DNA of 46,814 bases from JBCCEJ01 sp039030335. Lineage in GTDB: Bacteria; Pseudomonadota; Gammaproteobacteria; HK1. A model generated the notes under the pieces. It saw only the letters and a program-made list of their open reading frames with translations. It was not told where the DNA came from and did not search any database. Position numbers and translations under genes: made by a program. The DNA lies in assembly GCA_039030335.1 (NCBI GenBank), contig JBCCEJ010000045.1:1-46814 (forward strand), in the 5' to 3' direction. Positions 46,352 to 46,814 of this stretch are shown in pieces (the stretch's first letter is position 1; every line of letters starts with the position of its first letter).

Positions 46352-46814
46352 GAGCGGTGCTGCGAGATGGGGGCACTTAGAAGTCTACCTACGACCAAAG
46401 ACTCTCTCTGTTTGAAGTGGCGCAGGAGATCCACAAAGCCATCAGAGTCAAGGTTCAAATCTGTCCGAGCTGTGAAAACGAGAGCGACCAACAAATCACA
46501 GGCGAGCCGACCAGGCAGAAGATATGCATATAGGCTTCAACCACAAATGCACCAGGAAGACCTTATTGAAAGAACCTCTTTTTTGGAGAAGACGGTCGTT
46601 CGTTTGTCAAATGGGAGGAGGTTTCCGATCACTTTTCATTCTGCCTTCTTCGAACACTTCCTTCAAACATTTAGGACATGGTTGCCTTTTCATTTTCTTT
46701 CTTGTTTGCTAATGCCCGGTGAAAACTCGGAGCAGGCATTGGGCGTAGAAACCTCGGATTATCGAAATAATTCAATGCGGTCAGAACCAAAGTAGACCCG
46801 TAAGAGTGTGCGGA
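46271..46814. other. Foreign-looking tail of unknown origin
   Basis: From about 46271 the sequence changes: three sampled 60-base lines are 50, 43 and 40 % GC against about 60 % or more elsewhere. It cuts the uvrA gene. Open frames on both strands have no recognisable product (the longest, 46367-46795 plus, gives no motif). A small hairpin, cctacc/ggtagg (46336-46341 and 46347-46352), is present. No transposase, inverted terminal repeat or target duplication can be seen, partly because the window ends. It may be an assembly chimera, contamination, or an inserted element. Confidence 0.6.

Noticed and set aside
46367..46795. 142-codon open frame in the low-GC tail, and a short minus-strand frame with Cys-Pro-Lys-Cys
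   Set aside because: No ribosome site, no recognisable family, and the region may not belong to this genome.

Overview
The window is a GC-rich (roughly 60-65 % by eye), densely coded bacterial segment. Its Gram-negative ABC importers with periplasmic binding proteins, thiopurine methyltransferase, DUF2218 protein and 2-oxo acid dehydrogenase operon suggest a metabolically versatile proteobacterium, perhaps a gammaproteobacterium. I see no rRNA, tRNA, CRISPR, phage or insertion sequence. The last ~540 bases differ in composition and break a uvrA gene, so the right end is either a chimeric join or an insertion boundary.

Layout. (1) 1-6758 (+): the end of a branched-chain/carboxylate ABC importer operon (livG 3' end, acyl-CoA synthetase, livH, livM, binding protein, livF) plus a DUF2218 gene. 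(2) 6861-16483 (-): a nine-gene operon with a MalK-like ATPase, sugar-type binding protein, two permeases, a small SnoaL-like protein, a LacI-family regulator, a two-domain SnoaL-like protein, a bicupin and an amidase. Facing it (16620-18827, +) are a third SnoaL-like protein and a stand-alone MetE-type zinc methyltransferase. A LacI-type operator lies in the shared promoter region. (3) 18952-25332 (-): a GntR regulator followed by a dipeptide-type ABC importer (Tat-exported binding protein, two permeases, fused double ATPase). Divergent from it (25467-30769, +) is a tight catabolic operon: DapA-family lyase, aldehyde dehydrogenase, non-pyrrolysine MttB-family methyltransferase and DAO-type FAD oxidase. 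A GntR-type operator sits between them. (4) 30826-34888: single genes (polysaccharide flippase, TauE/SafE permease, thiopurine methyltransferase, cyclic-nucleotide-binding protein). (5) 34949-41565 (-): a 2-oxo acid dehydrogenase operon (E1 alpha, E1 beta, E2, E3) followed by an alpha/beta hydrolase and an MDR-family reductase. (6) 41709-46814: EamA transporter, GNAT acetyltransferase, a divergent UvrA truncated at its 3' end, and a foreign-looking tail.

How it works together. Three complete or nearly complete ABC importers each sit beside soluble enzymes, so the region reads as a set of scavenging and catabolic modules for small organic molecules. Region 3 resembles hydroxyproline-type catabolism (FAD oxidase, DapA-fold deaminase, semialdehyde dehydrogenase) with a methyltransferase added, which suggests an N-methylated amino acid or betaine substrate. 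Region 2 has no obvious described counterpart that I know and is the best candidate for an undescribed pathway. The binding-protein gene of each importer is followed by a strong GC hairpin, which probably sets the usual excess of binding protein over membrane components.
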